A stretch of 64,000 bases of DNA from Thiofilum flexile DSM 14609 (GTDB lineage Bacteria; Pseudomonadota; Gammaproteobacteria; Thiotrichales; Thiotrichaceae). The translations under genes and the position numbers were made by a program. The notes beneath the pieces are model-generated. The model saw nothing but the letters and a program-made list of their open reading frames with translations, searched no databases and was not told the origin of the DNA. This document shows positions 47,479-56,594 of this stretch, piece by piece. The stretch covers positions 60,397-124,396 of the forward strand of contig NZ_KB904791.1 in NCBI RefSeq assembly GCF_000380185.1. The letters run 5' to 3'. How positions within the stretch are numbered: the first letter of the stretch is position 1; each line of letters opens with the position of its first letter.

Positions 47479-48404
47479 CTATTGCAGCAACTTTATTACC
47501 GATTTTTCTCTTAATTGGGGTTGGCGCATTGGCGGTTAAAACACAGCTCATGCCTAGCAGCGCCGTCCCTGCTATTGGAAAATTGGTTTTATATTTAGCG
47601 TTACCTGCCCTTATTTTTAATAATCTCAGAACCATAGAATTAAATAGCGTTATAGAGCCTTATTTTTTAATGGCCTATGGTTTAGGAGGGCTATTCGTAT
47701 TAATTATCGGTTTTAGCTTAAGTTTCCTCTGGCTTAAAAGTGGAGTGATACCGGCGAGTATTCATGCTTTGGGCATGAGTACACCAAATAGTGTATTTAT
47801 TGGTTATCCTATTGTAATGTTAACCTTTCATACCCCACTCGCAGCGGGATTAACTATGGTGTTATTAGTAGAAAACCTATTAATACTACCCATCGTTCTC
47901 TTGCTACTAGAGTATGGTAGCGCACAAAAACATCATAATCTCTCAAAAACTTTACTCAATATAGCCAAACGCATTGCTACTAATCCCTTGATTATTGCTA
48001 TTTTTCTAGGTTTACTTTGGGCGAGCTTGCACTTACCTATGCCAGAGCCGATTGCTAAAACACTAGGTATGTTAGGTAATGCCACGGTTGCCTTGGCTTT
48101 AATCTTTATTGGTGCGAGTCTAGCCAGTAATAAATTTTCACCCCCTAATCAAGCGCTTAGTATGGTATTATTAGGCAAACTATTCTTACATCCATTAATC
48201 GTGGCACTATTAGTCGGCTTACTCCCTGATTTTGACCATCAGCTACAATTAGCCGTGATTTTATTTGCTGCCATCCCTATGATGAGTATCTACCCTATTA
48301 TAGGAGAGCATTATGGCATGAGAATCTTTTGTACTAATACCCTATTTATTACCACACTATTATCGTTTTTTAGTCTAACTTTAGTGATACATGGATTATT
48401 ATGA
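47472..48404 (+). CDS. AEC (auxin efflux carrier) family transporter
   Basis: 310 aa membrane protein with about ten spans. LLPIFLLIGVGALAVKT at the N terminus and MSTPNSVFIGYPIVMLTF in the first half are AEC patterns. It overlaps quiC by 7 bases and the AraC regulator gene by 4. That suggests a role in moving an aromatic or hydroaromatic acid of this pathway, though nothing in the sequence fixes the substrate. Confidence 0.82.
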   Translation: MLAIAATLLPIFLLIGVGALAVKTQLMPSSAVPAIGKLVLYLALPALIFNNLRTIELNSVIEPYFLMAYGLGGLFVLIIGFSLSFLWLKSGVIPASIHALGMSTPNSVFIGYPIVMLTFHTPLAAGLTMVLLVENLLILPIVLLLLEYGSAQKHHNLSKTLLNIAKRIATNPLIIAIFLGLLWASLHLPMPEPIAKTLGMLGNATVALALIFIGASLASNKFSPPNQALSMVLLGKLFLHPLIVALLVGLLPDFDHQLQLAVILFAAIPMMSIYPIIGEHYGMRIFCTNTLFITTLLSFFSLTLVIHGLL

Positions 48405-49288
48405 ATGATGTGCCACATTACTTTCTTTATGGTAAAACTGCCGCTATTGATTCTACCCATCATCTAGCGATTACTCGTCTAGAAGAATCATTACCGAAAC
48501 ATCAATGGGAAATTCATCCCCATCGCCATGATCATTTACATCAATTACTGGTACTAGAAACCGGCAGTGTATTAGCTAAAATACATGATCAGCATTATGA
48601 AGAAAAGGCAGGCTGTATTATTTATGTGCCTGCACGTGAAGTGCATGGCTTTACCCATCACCCGTCGGTACAGGGCTATATTCTTACTATTAATGCCGCC
48701 TTTTTGTCTGGTTTATTTGCTGAATCTGAACATCAAGCACTACTGATTTTACTCAGCCGACCTTTACTGCTTAATCAAGCTAATAATCAGGCAACCTATG
48801 AGCGTTTATTTGGCTTAATTCAACAACTACTTAGTGAATATGAATCAGACCAATTAGGCAAGGTGAGTATCTTAGGTTCTTATTTAAAAATTATTTTAAT
48901 TTTACTCAGTCGTAATGCCTTACCACTAGCACAAAGCTTAAGTCCATCGAATTATAAGATTACCCTTTATGAACGTTTTTTAGATTTATTAGAGCAAAAC
49001 TATCTGGCACAATGGGGGGTAAATCAATATGCGAATGCATTAGGACTCACTGAAAATCGCCTTAATCGCTTATGTCAACGCTATACCGGGCAAAATACAC
49101 TACAACTGATTCATGGACGTTTAATGCTAGAAGCTAAACGGCGCTTGATTTATACCAATTCAGCGATTTCTACCCTAGCTTATGAGTTAGGTTTTAAAGA
49201 TCCCGCTTACTTTACGCGCTTTTTTACCCGCCATAGTGCGGGTACTTCACCTAGTCAATTTAAACTGCAGTGGCATCAAAATCATTAA
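48401..49288 (+). CDS. AraC-family regulator with cupin-like N domain (PobR-like)
   Basis: 295 aa. The N-terminal ligand domain has the cupin-type pattern HPHRHDHLHQLLVLETGSV. The C-terminal AraC/XylS double helix-turn-helix (about 190-293) includes WGVNQYANALGLTENRLNRL and STLAYELGFKDPAYFTRFF with the closing GTSPSQF. It resembles PobR-type activators of aromatic acid genes. Its 4-base overlap with the carrier gene makes it part of the quinate/protocatechuate operon, which it may activate. Confidence 0.87.
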   Translation: MNDVPHYFLYGKTAAIDSTHHLAITRLEESLPKHQWEIHPHRHDHLHQLLVLETGSVLAKIHDQHYEEKAGCIIYVPAREVHGFTHHPSVQGYILTINAAFLSGLFAESEHQALLILLSRPLLLNQANNQATYERLFGLIQQLLSEYESDQLGKVSILGSYLKIILILLSRNALPLAQSLSPSNYKITLYERFLDLLEQNYLAQWGVNQYANALGLTENRLNRLCQRYTGQNTLQLIHGRLMLEAKRRLIYTNSAISTLAYELGFKDPAYFTRFFTRHSAGTSPSQFKLQWHQNH

Positions 49289-51108
49289 GGTTTTGAGGTT
49301 GCTATCGTAGCTTTACTAGATTTTGCAGTCTTTGAGGTGCTTTCTATAATAGCTTTAATGCGATCTAATAAAACTTGTTTCGTTTTAGGATTTTCTTCCT
49401 GCTCAGAGGCTCGTGTATACCATTTTAATGCAACGGTTTTATTTTGTAATATGCCATCACCACGATTATACATTTCGGCTAATTTAAACTGAGCACTTAA
49501 ATCACCTTGCCTAGCTGCCGCATTGAAACATTGTAAGGCTTTGGTTTTATCGCGCTCCACACCCTCACCACGATAATACAATAGTGCTAAATTAAATTGC
49601 GCCTCAGAATCACCCGCCTCTGCTGCCTGTAAATACCATTGTAAGGCTTTCTTTTTATGCTTAGATATATCTTTACCTTGGTCATACATAAAGGCTAAGT
49701 TATATTGAGCGGCAACATACTGTTGTTGTGCTGCCTTTAAATACCAGGTTAAGGCTAATTGATTATCTTCCTTAACTCCCTTACCCTCATCATATAATAA
49801 GGCAAGATTAAATTGCGCGGGAGCATACCCTTGCTCAGCCGATTTAGTAAACCAATAGACGGCTTGGGATTTATTTTCATTTACCCCATCCCCAGTATCA
49901 TACAATACCCCTAGGCTATATTGAGCTATTTTATCACCTAGATCAGCCGCCTTTTGATAGTATTGTAAAGCTAAGGTAGTACTAGCATCGACTCCATCAC
50001 CATAATAATATAAATAACCCAGACGATAATACGCTAAACCCTCGCCTTGCTTTAAAGCTTGTGCTAACCAATAGTCAGCCTGCTCGGCATTAGCGGGTTT
50101 ACTATTGTCATAATGATTTAATAGATATAACTTTAATTGCGCATCTAGATTATCATAATGAGCTGCTTTATTTAGCCATTCTTTAGTCAATTTATAACTT
50201 ATTGGTACGCCTTCACCATTATAATAAATACTAGCTAATTGTAATTGTGCTAACACATGATCTTGCTTAGCTGCCTTATTTAACCATGATAAAGCTTTAG
50301 TTTTATTCTCTTCTGTACCTAAGCCAACATTAAAGCGCATACCTAAATCATATTGTGCCTCTGAATAACCTGCCTGAGCTGATTGCATCAACCAATATAA
50401 AGCCTTACCCTTATTTTCACTGCCTGCTTGCCCATTAAACCAATATTCGGCCAATTTAAATTGAGCTAAACGATCCCCTTGTTGGGCAGCCATTTTATAC
50501 CAATAAAAGGCTTGTAAATTACAACGTCTTACCCCAATACCTTCTTCATATAAAGTCCCTAGATGAAAAGGTATTACACTCATAGGGTCTTTAGCAGCAG
50601 CTAGTAAATAAGTTAGGGGTAACTTTTGCGGTGAAGAGGATGAAGTAGCGGCTAAGATGCGCCAATAATTCACCATTGTTACAGCAGTAGGCGTGGTTAC
50701 AATAGGATCAAATAAGCAATAAGCTTGTAAGGGGCTAGAAAATAAAGGACTAAAGGGACACCATAAGTTTAATTTCGCCCGTTCTTGGGGTGTAATTAGA
50801 TTTTGCAGTTGGGCAATATCTAATTTAGTAACATTTGCATCATTAAATGTCGCCACCTCTGCCACTTGGCTAGCAGGAATATACCCCAACACACCGCAAT
50901 GATAGGTTTGATACCAATCATTATAATACTGCGCCACGATTAAGGGTAACGGTTGAACCCCGCGCACTTGACACAATACTTTTCCTGCCAAGGCGGGACG
51001 CTCATAAATTTGTGCCATGGGTGCTGCTAAATGCACCTCATAGTGCTGATTAGCCCAAAGTGGCATTAGGCTCCAGCATAGAATTAGCCCAATCCAGTAC
51101 CGCATCAT
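49285..51108 (-). CDS. Exported Sel1-repeat protein
   Basis: 607 aa. Signal peptide about 1-19 (MPLWANQ). Residues about 25-85 look like an SH3-type segment (AQIYERPALAGKVLCQVRG, WYQTYHCGVLGYIPAS). From about 165 to 575 there are around eleven Sel1-like helical repeats of 36 residues, for example QYSLGVLYDTGDGVNENKSQ and QFNLALLYYRGEGVERDKTK. Such proteins act as scaffolds in the periplasm; the partner is unknown. It converges with the AraC gene with a 4-base overlap. Two ATGs in tandem open the gene. Confidence 0.88.
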   Translation of the reverse strand: MMRYWIGLILCWSLMPLWANQHYEVHLAAPMAQIYERPALAGKVLCQVRGVQPLPLIVAQYYNDWYQTYHCGVLGYIPASQVAEVATFNDANVTKLDIAQLQNLITPQERAKLNLWCPFSPLFSSPLQAYCLFDPIVTTPTAVTMVNYWRILAATSSSSPQKLPLTYLLAAAKDPMSVIPFHLGTLYEEGIGVRRCNLQAFYWYKMAAQQGDRLAQFKLAEYWFNGQAGSENKGKALYWLMQSAQAGYSEAQYDLGMRFNVGLGTEENKTKALSWLNKAAKQDHVLAQLQLASIYYNGEGVPISYKLTKEWLNKAAHYDNLDAQLKLYLLNHYDNSKPANAEQADYWLAQALKQGEGLAYYRLGYLYYYGDGVDASTTLALQYYQKAADLGDKIAQYSLGVLYDTGDGVNENKSQAVYWFTKSAEQGYAPAQFNLALLYDEGKGVKEDNQLALTWYLKAAQQQYVAAQYNLAFMYDQGKDISKHKKKALQWYLQAAEAGDSEAQFNLALLYYRGEGVERDKTKALQCFNAAARQGDLSAQFKLAEMYNRGDGILQNKTVALKWYTRASEQEENPKTKQVLLDRIKAIIESTSKTAKSSKATIATSKP

Positions 51109-51301
51109 GCTCTATTATTAGTAATTAAAATTATTTGCTCCATCCTAGCACATCCTCCATGAGTATTCAGGTGAGCAGAATTTTACCTACTTTTTTGCGA
51201 CTAGGCGAGTACTAAGCGCTAGCTAATTGTTCAGGAGCTATCCACTCCACAAAGTAAGGCAAGTTATCACCACTATTGGCTGGGGTAAGATAAATACTTG
51301 A

Positions 51302-51411
51302 GCCAAAGTAGTGGGGTGTTTCCTCCGCAGCCGCTGTGAATACCTCCCTGTACGCTACAAGGCGGCATCCTTGCCGCCAAGACTGCTCCAGAAACACCCC
51401 ACTACTTTGGC
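51302..51411. repeat. Palindromic repeat family, copy C (110 bp)
   Basis: Arms 51302-51322 and 51391-51411 are perfectly complementary over 21 bp; a 4-base internal mismatch (CTCC against TCCA) and a GCAG/CTGC pair follow, then the same core as copy B with one hairpin-loop change (TCCT for TCCC). It lies in the 342-base gap downstream of the NudC-like gene. The rest of that gap (51109-51301 and 51412-51450) shows no gene; a 61-codon frame across the repeat is incidental. Confidence 0.92.
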
Positions 51412-51450
51412 ATACCTACTTACCTAAGCTTAAAGTATTGTAAAGATAAC

Positions 51451-51939
51451 TTATGATTCTAATAATAGTAGCTGTTTCACAATAGTAGCCGTTAATTTTA
51501 GCGGTTCAAAATTATAAATCTCTAATTCTTCATGGGTTAATAGTTTATAATCAGTCAATTCTTCATTCAGCTTTATAGTGCCCTGCGCTTTTACTAAATA
51601 GGCTAATAATAATTGATTGCGCTTTTCATAAATAAAATGTCCAATAAACTTAACCTCGGTGGCGATTAAGCCTAACTCTTCTTGGGTTTCACGCATAATA
51701 GCAGTTTCTGGATCCTCTCCTGCCTCTAAAAACCCTGTAATCATCGAGTAAATATAATCAGGCCATGCTGCATTACGCGCTAAAATATATTGATCCCCTA
51801 ATTTCACAATACCTGCGACTACAGGTGTGGGATTATTCCAATGGATAAAGTGACATCCCCTAGCAGTGCAAACACTACGCTCTGCACCCCCTATTATACG
51901 TCGTACTAAGGGACTAGCACATTCAGGACAAAACTGCAT
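51451..51939 (-). CDS. Nudix hydrolase with zinc ribbon, NudC-like
   Basis: 162 aa. The N-terminal zinc ribbon has four cysteines (FCPECASPLV and CTARGCHFIHW), then a Nudix box GFLEAGEDPETAIMRETQEELG. This matches the C-terminal two thirds of NADH pyrophosphatase/decapping NudC but is shorter than full NudC (about 257 aa) and lacks the N-terminal domain. It probably hydrolyses NADH-like or nucleotide pyrophosphates. Similar short forms occur widely. Confidence 0.85.
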   Translation of the reverse strand: MQFCPECASPLVRRIIGGAERSVCTARGCHFIHWNNPTPVVAGIVKLGDQYILARNAAWPDYIYSMITGFLEAGEDPETAIMRETQEELGLIATEVKFIGHFIYEKRNQLLLAYLVKAQGTIKLNEELTDYKLLTHEELEIYNFEPLKLTATIVKQLLLLES

Positions 51940-52009
51940 AATAATCTCATAAACTTAGTAGGGTAATAAATTCGATTATACCCTACTCCTTGCCGGTATA
52001 GTTAAAATA

Positions 52010-52792
52010 CTAGGATGGCATTGTTAAATTAAAATACTCACGTAATACGGTTTTCACATCATTAAGCTGTATAGTTTGTACTTGTGTCGTTTTACCGATT
52101 ACTTGCTTAAGCTGATCACCGAATAAAATCGTGCGCCCCTGAGGAGTAAATTTTACAATCAAATACTTTTGCATAAATATCACATCTTTATGGGTCGAAT
52201 TCATCCAATTCGCTGGCGTAAAATCAATAAACTCCGTCGGACAACGATTAAAACCATATTGATTAATCCAATTCCCCTCTACTAATGCTTGTAATATATA
52301 CTCATCTCCTTCTTTGAGTAATTGAAAAGTATCGAAATCCTGTTGAATAGTTTGATTACAATCCGCTAAATGTAAAGGCTCACGAATACTATAACTACCA
52401 AACCCTAAATCACATAAATACTCTTGCCCCTCTACCTTAGCAATCACCGCCATATGTGTCTTAGGACGCTTCATCGGATAAAACATAGGGCGAGCTGCCA
52501 CTAATTGATAAGGGATATTGAGTGCTTGCAACGCCATGCTAAACAAACCATTCACCTCATAACAATAGCCACCCCGTTGCTGATACACTAATTTAGCGAC
52601 TATATCCTCAGGGATAATAGAAATCCCTTTACCGGCTAATACATCTAAGTTTTCAAATGGAATATGAAATAACTGCTGCTGCATTAAGGCTTTCAGTAAT
52701 ACTGCACTAGGAGTTATTTCCCCTTGATAATGAATACGCTGTAGATAATCATCGAGTTTAAAATTCTGCGCTAACACCGTTATTGATCTCAT
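52010..52792 (-). CDS. Arylamine N-acetyltransferase
   Basis: 260 aa cytosolic enzyme moving acetyl from CoA to arylamines or hydrazines. The catalytic Cys is in RGGYCYEVNGLF, the His in PKTHMAVIAK and the Asp in YLCDLGFGS, giving the complete NAT triad. HIPFENLDVLAGK near the N terminus is typical. Length is near the usual 260-280. It stands alone, with a 277-base gap upstream that shows nothing recognisable. Confidence 0.92.
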   Translation of the reverse strand: MRSITVLAQNFKLDDYLQRIHYQGEITPSAVLLKALMQQQLFHIPFENLDVLAGKGISIIPEDIVAKLVYQQRGGYCYEVNGLFSMALQALNIPYQLVAARPMFYPMKRPKTHMAVIAKVEGQEYLCDLGFGSYSIREPLHLADCNQTIQQDFDTFQLLKEGDEYILQALVEGNWINQYGFNRCPTEFIDFTPANWMNSTHKDVIFMQKYLIVKFTPQGRTILFGDQLKQVIGKTTQVQTIQLNDVKTVLREYFNLTMPS

Positions 52793-53069
52793 TAAATGCC
52801 GAAAAGAAAGTATTGTAAAACTACTCCTATCTCAGCAACTAGGACTAGATAGTGATAAAACCAGCTATACAGTTTGAGGATAGTCGCGACTGTCACGGCA
52901 TTAAAATCAAAAACTGTACTGCTACCGTAAAAAATCCTACTTCAACCCTAACTCTTCGCCATCAGCAGCTATACTCTACGGCAATAGTTATTATTTATTT
53001 CATAGTGACTAGCTCACAGAGAAAAGCTTGCTTTAAAATTAATCCATTAAAATAATCGAGTACCCCATT

Positions 53070-53561
53070 ATGACGACGTCTGATTTAAGTGTTATTAGTC
53101 AAGAATTTCATCAATTTACCCAGCAATTCAAAACCTTGCTCTTAGCGACTGCAAACAGTGCCGGTATACCGGAGGTGAGTTATGCCCCTTATGTCGCCTA
53201 TCAGAATGAGTATTATATTTTTATTAGTGAGCTAGCCACTCACACGCGTAATTTAACGCAAACCCACCGCTGTAGCGTCATGTTTATTGAAGATGAAAAC
53301 CAAGCGCATCAGCTCTTTGCCCGCAAACGTGCCACGCTACAATGTGATGCGGTGGAGATTACCCGTCAAATGCCCAGTTGCGAACCTATTTTACAATTAT
53401 TTGATGCCCAATTTGGTAAATTTTTTGGTTTATTGCGTCAACTACCTGACTTTCATTTATATCGTTTAAGTCCGCAAAGCGCTTCTTATATCGCGGGCTT
53501 TGGTAAAGCGTATAGCTTAAATGGACAGGAGCTAAACCAAGTCGCTTGGCGACGTAGTTGA
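53070..53561 (+). CDS. HugZ/HutZ-like split-barrel protein
   Basis: 163 aa protein of the pyridoxamine-phosphate-oxidase-like split-barrel fold. YIAGFGKAYSLNGQEL near the C terminus and SELATHTRNL in the middle match HugZ/HutZ heme-utilisation proteins, which bind or degrade heme. The C-terminal His of some heme-degrading members is not evident, so a flavin or heme storage role is possible. It ends just before acpH. Confidence 0.75.
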   Translation: MTTSDLSVISQEFHQFTQQFKTLLLATANSAGIPEVSYAPYVAYQNEYYIFISELATHTRNLTQTHRCSVMFIEDENQAHQLFARKRATLQCDAVEITRQMPSCEPILQLFDAQFGKFFGLLRQLPDFHLYRLSPQSASYIAGFGKAYSLNGQELNQVAWRRS

Positions 53562-53617
53562 TTTGCTTACCTCGGTTTTTAACGTACACTGGGCATCCAT
53601 TATTAATGTATTCTATT

Positions 53618-54217
53618 ATGAACTGGTTAGCCCATTTACATTTAGCTTCCATGGTGCAAGCGGATCCGGCGAGTAGTCTATTACCGGATATTATTAATAC
53701 TCGCCATTTACACCTCTTCACCCCTACCCAACAATACGCTATTCAGGTACATCAAACGATTGATCGCTTTACCGATCAACACCCGCAAGTCAAACAAAGT
53801 AAGCAACGTATAACCCCACCCTTTCAACGCTTTGCGGGTGTATTAATAGATATATTTTATGACTATTGCCTCTGCCAAAGCTGGGAGCTATATGACACCG
53901 AACGCTTGTCAACTTTTACCAATCAGACCTATGCACAACTTGCCCACTCCAACGCTCTACCACCGCCTGCCCCTGCCATTATCGAGCTATTAATTACTCA
54001 AGACTGGCTAGGCTCTTATCAAACTGTGGAGGGTATTGAACTGAGTTTAAAGCGTATTTCTCGGCGTTTTAAACGTCCGATTGATCTTGCTCCTGCCATT
54101 AATAATCTAAAGCTCATAGAAAAGGAGCTTATGCAAGACTTTAATCAGTTTTACCCCGAATTAATTACCCACGTGCAACTCAGTGCGAAAGATTTATCAT
54201 TTCATAATCTCAATTGA
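53618..54217 (+). CDS. acpH: Acyl carrier protein phosphodiesterase
   Basis: 199 aa HD-like hydrolase that removes 4'-phosphopantetheine from ACP. MNWLAHLHLAS at the start, VHQTIDRFTDQHP and the IDIFYDYCLCQSW block correspond to E. coli AcpH, including the Asp/His residues of the HD-type metal site. I start at ATG 53618 because homologues begin MNFLAHLHLA; in-frame codons upstream are unlikely to be used. It converges with the nuclease gene, overlapping by 16 bases. Confidence 0.87.
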   Translation: MNWLAHLHLASMVQADPASSLLPDIINTRHLHLFTPTQQYAIQVHQTIDRFTDQHPQVKQSKQRITPPFQRFAGVLIDIFYDYCLCQSWELYDTERLSTFTNQTYAQLAHSNALPPPAPAIIELLITQDWLGSYQTVEGIELSLKRISRRFKRPIDLAPAINNLKLIEKELMQDFNQFYPELITHVQLSAKDLSFHNLN

Positions 54218-54933
54218 CGTCGCCCATTAAAACGACAATTGAGTACATCACAATGATTTTTACATAATCCAGAGCGCTTAGGTATCCAGCTATCCGCCTG
54301 ATAAGCATATTCTAAACGACTATGCCAATGCAGAATTTGCTCATTGAGTGCAGTTATATCTTTACGCTCAATCTTACCCTTTTTTTGTAAACCCTCTCCG
54401 GTATAGACATAGCAAAAATATAAAGTCTGTACTTCAGGAAAACGCGCAAAGATTAATAAAGCATTCCATTGTAATTGTTTAGGGTCAAAATATTGCTCTT
54501 TAAACTTACCTGTTTTCCAATCAATTAATACCGCGACACCTTGATCATTAATACAAATAAAATCATTCCGCCCGCGAATTAAACCACTCGGATCAGACCA
54601 ATCTAAGACTTGACCTGTTTTAGATACATTGAGTTCGTGCTCAATATAAACTTGAGCTGATTTAGGCTTATAGTGATCAATAATCTGTTTAATATGCTGA
54701 AAATGACGCTCTGGATCATCATAATCACTACTAGGCATCGTAGAAAGGTGCGAATTTTTAGCATATTCCTCGGCTAAAGCATGAATCAACGAGCCAAATA
54801 GCGTTGCAGGCGTATCTTGCTTAATCGCTTCTTTCGTCACATAGAAGGCTTGATAAGCACGTTCACAACCTATAAAAGTATTCAAGCTGCTGTAAGTAGG
54901 GGTAAAAGGTAGGGACATTAGCATTAGACTCAT
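54202..54933 (-). CDS. PD-(D/E)XK nuclease with Cas4-like cysteine set
   Basis: 243 aa RecB-family nuclease. One Cys in SLNTFIGCERAYQ near the N terminus plus three at the C terminus (LCKNHCDVLNC) fit the four-Cys [4Fe-4S] arrangement of Cas4/AddB. The active-site series is complete: His in FGSLIHAL, Asp in RGRNDFI, Asp-x-Lys in LIDWKTGK and Gln in QLQWNALL. It follows the WYL regulator gene on the same strand by 51 bases and so may be co-transcribed. It is not a standard Cas4 by overall sequence; its role with the adjacent CRISPR system is inference. Confidence 0.8.
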   Translation of the reverse strand: MSLMLMSLPFTPTYSSLNTFIGCERAYQAFYVTKEAIKQDTPATLFGSLIHALAEEYAKNSHLSTMPSSDYDDPERHFQHIKQIIDHYKPKSAQVYIEHELNVSKTGQVLDWSDPSGLIRGRNDFICINDQGVAVLIDWKTGKFKEQYFDPKQLQWNALLIFARFPEVQTLYFCYVYTGEGLQKKGKIERKDITALNEQILHWHSRLEYAYQADSWIPKRSGLCKNHCDVLNCRFNGRRQLRL

Positions 54934-54984
54934 GATGCAAGCATAGTGTTTAGCTTAACACTCTCCTCTTAGCCTTGCACCTAG

Positions 54985-55785
54985 CTAAGACTCAACAGGT
55001 AGCCATAATGGTATCTTAAGCTGCCAATCTAATTGCAGCATATCTCGCTCAATATAATCCTTTAAAGCCTTACGGGCTTTAATCGTATAAACCCCTTTTT
55101 CTAACCTAAAGTCTAATAATAAAGTTCTTTTTAAGGTTTCTGGCAAATCAGGATTTGGTTTAAAATGTAGCTCAATATAATTATGCCACTCTTCATCCTC
55201 TTCTGAAGAAACCCATTCTTGATGAGCAAAATCAGCATCTACTATCCGAGATAAAACCAGATCAATAAATTTATTTTTAGAATAACAATAAGCCCTTAAA
55301 TGATAGCGTTTACTGGTATAAACCAAATGATGAGGGGCAATAATTAAATTCTCATCACCGGATTGCTTAGAGTGATAATATAACTCTAGCGGTCTTTTGG
55401 TTTGAATCGCCTCTACCACAAAACGTACAGCCTTCGCATCCAAATGCGGACGATAAAGTGCATCACCATCCTCTATCGGTAAAATCCCCCAGTCTTCATC
55501 CTCCCAAAAATGATTAGTCAACGAATTACCACGTAAGTAATTCAGATAATAACGCGGCTCTCGATTAATGCAATGCGGGTGGGACTCTGCTTGGGCTTCA
55601 TGGCGTTTAGTTGAACGATTATAAACCATATTATGCGGATACTGTTGGCGATACGCCTCAATACTCGCCTGTGCATTTTGGCGCGTGATGCCAAATGTTT
55701 GCCCTAATTGCCCTGCCGTAACGCCCCCGCCCCAGTATAAACAAGTTTCAATATAAGCAAAACGCCTTAACAAGTCTCGTTTCAT
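54985..55785 (-). CDS. WYL-domain transcriptional regulator (BrxR/CapW-like)
   Basis: 266 aa regulator. The N-terminal winged helix-turn-helix (about 1-55) includes GGGVTAGQLGQTFGITRQNAQ. A central WYL domain (about 115-200) has LIIAPHHLVYTSKRYHLRAY, and a C-terminal WCX-like dimerisation part follows. Such proteins sit beside phage-defence operons and usually repress them, with WYL sensing a nucleic acid or nucleotide ligand; a WYL regulator also controls the I-D system of Synechocystis. It is divergent from cas6, and an inverted repeat in the cas promoter is its probable operator. Confidence 0.88.
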   Translation of the reverse strand: MKRDLLRRFAYIETCLYWGGGVTAGQLGQTFGITRQNAQASIEAYRQQYPHNMVYNRSTKRHEAQAESHPHCINREPRYYLNYLRGNSLTNHFWEDEDWGILPIEDGDALYRPHLDAKAVRFVVEAIQTKRPLELYYHSKQSGDENLIIAPHHLVYTSKRYHLRAYCYSKNKFIDLVLSRIVDADFAHQEWVSSEEDEEWHNYIELHFKPNPDLPETLKRTLLLDFRLEKGVYTIKARKALKDYIERDMLQLDWQLKIPLWLPVES

Positions 55786-55799
55786 GACAGTTCCTAGTA

Positions 55800-55829
55800 T
55801 TGATTAGGTTAAACCATTTAACCCATAAT
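55800..55829 (+). promoter_or_regulatory. cas operon promoter with inverted-repeat operator in the spacer
   Basis: TTGATT (55800-55805) and CATAAT (55824-55829) are 18 bases apart. The spacer holds GGTTAAACCATTTAACC (55807-55823), a perfect 7-bp inverted repeat with a 3-base centre. A dimer bound there would exclude RNA polymerase. The promoter lies 34 bases before the cas6 start and 15 bases from the WYL gene. Confidence 0.65.
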
Positions 55830-55862
55830 GAATTGTATATTAAATCCCCACAAGGAGTCCCC

Positions 55863-56594
55863 ATGTTACGGATTAGACTAACGTTACCTCCTCCTCTTGC
55901 TGCTAAACCCTATACACATCAAGACCTTATTCATGACGCTATTATTAATGGCATAGAAAGTGCGGGCTATCCCGCCTCTAACCTAATCGGGTCTCACGCC
56001 CAAATCTGGAATTTTGCCCCACTAGGATGGCATCGTGGTCATGTAGGGTTTGTCCAAGGCCTTGTAATCAGCACCACGGATCCTGAATTGGCACGCGCCT
56101 TAACACGCTTAAAGCCAGAGCATATTGCTCAACGGCGCTGGAATGATGAGTCGATTAATTTTGCTGGGGCTGAACTTCACGTAGAGCCTGACCCACTCTT
56201 TCCCCAACAGACGCAACTAGCCTGTTTATTATTATCGCCATTAGCACTGCAACAAACCCAACACGGCACGGCTAAACACTGGTGTAAAGATCTGCGTGAC
56301 CTTGATTTAAGTGAAATTATTAGCCGTAAGCTCTCCGCCAAAGCAGGACGCCCTATTCAATTAACGATTAAGCCCGATGCCCTTTATCTTCGTGCGAATC
56401 CTGAGCACTCCGTTTTAGTCAACCTTAAACAACTGCGTCAGGGGCAGAAAAGTTTTGTGATAGGTATGCAAGCTCCTTTACTGCTAGAAGGGAGTGAGGA
56501 GGATCTGCGCTTTGCGTGGTATGCAGGTATTGGCGAAAAGACTCGCAATGGATTTGGCTGCTTAGGCTTATTAGAGCAAGGACTTCAGGGATGA
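55863..56594 (+). CDS. cas6: CRISPR-associated endoribonuclease Cas6 (type I-D)
   Basis: 243 aa RAMP protein that cuts the CRISPR transcript within repeats. The C-terminal glycine-rich loop GIGEKTRNGFGCLGL is the Cas6 hallmark; an N-terminal ferredoxin-like fold begins MLRIRLTLPPPL. A His in the GWHRGH segment may be catalytic. I start at ATG 55863 with AAGGAG upstream; the frame extends to 55800 through the promoter and is not coding there. cas6 opens the operon, whereas in most cyanobacterial I-D loci it follows csc1. Confidence 0.88.
   Translation: MLRIRLTLPPPLAAKPYTHQDLIHDAIINGIESAGYPASNLIGSHAQIWNFAPLGWHRGHVGFVQGLVISTTDPELARALTRLKPEHIAQRRWNDESINFAGAELHVEPDPLFPQQTQLACLLLSPLALQQTQHGTAKHWCKDLRDLDLSEIISRKLSAKAGRPIQLTIKPDALYLRANPEHSVLVNLKQLRQGQKSFVIGMQAPLLLEGSEEDLRFAWYAGIGEKTRNGFGCLGLLEQGLQG

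Noticed and set aside
51212..51397. 61-codon - strand frame ending FVEWIAPEQLASA
   Set aside because: Most of it is repeat copy C read as protein. The tail might be a gene scrap, but nothing supports it.
52852..53055. 67-codon + frame before the HugZ-like gene
   Set aside because: Unusual composition, no ribosome site, no recognisable motif, in A+T-rich intergenic DNA.
55807..55814. Possible seed target in the cas promoter (GGTTAAAC) for the unit between csc2 and csc1 (GGTTATAC at 60523-60530)
   Set aside because: Seven of eight bases agree, but similarity stops there, no type I-D PAM is evident and the spacer boundary is unknown, so chance is likely.
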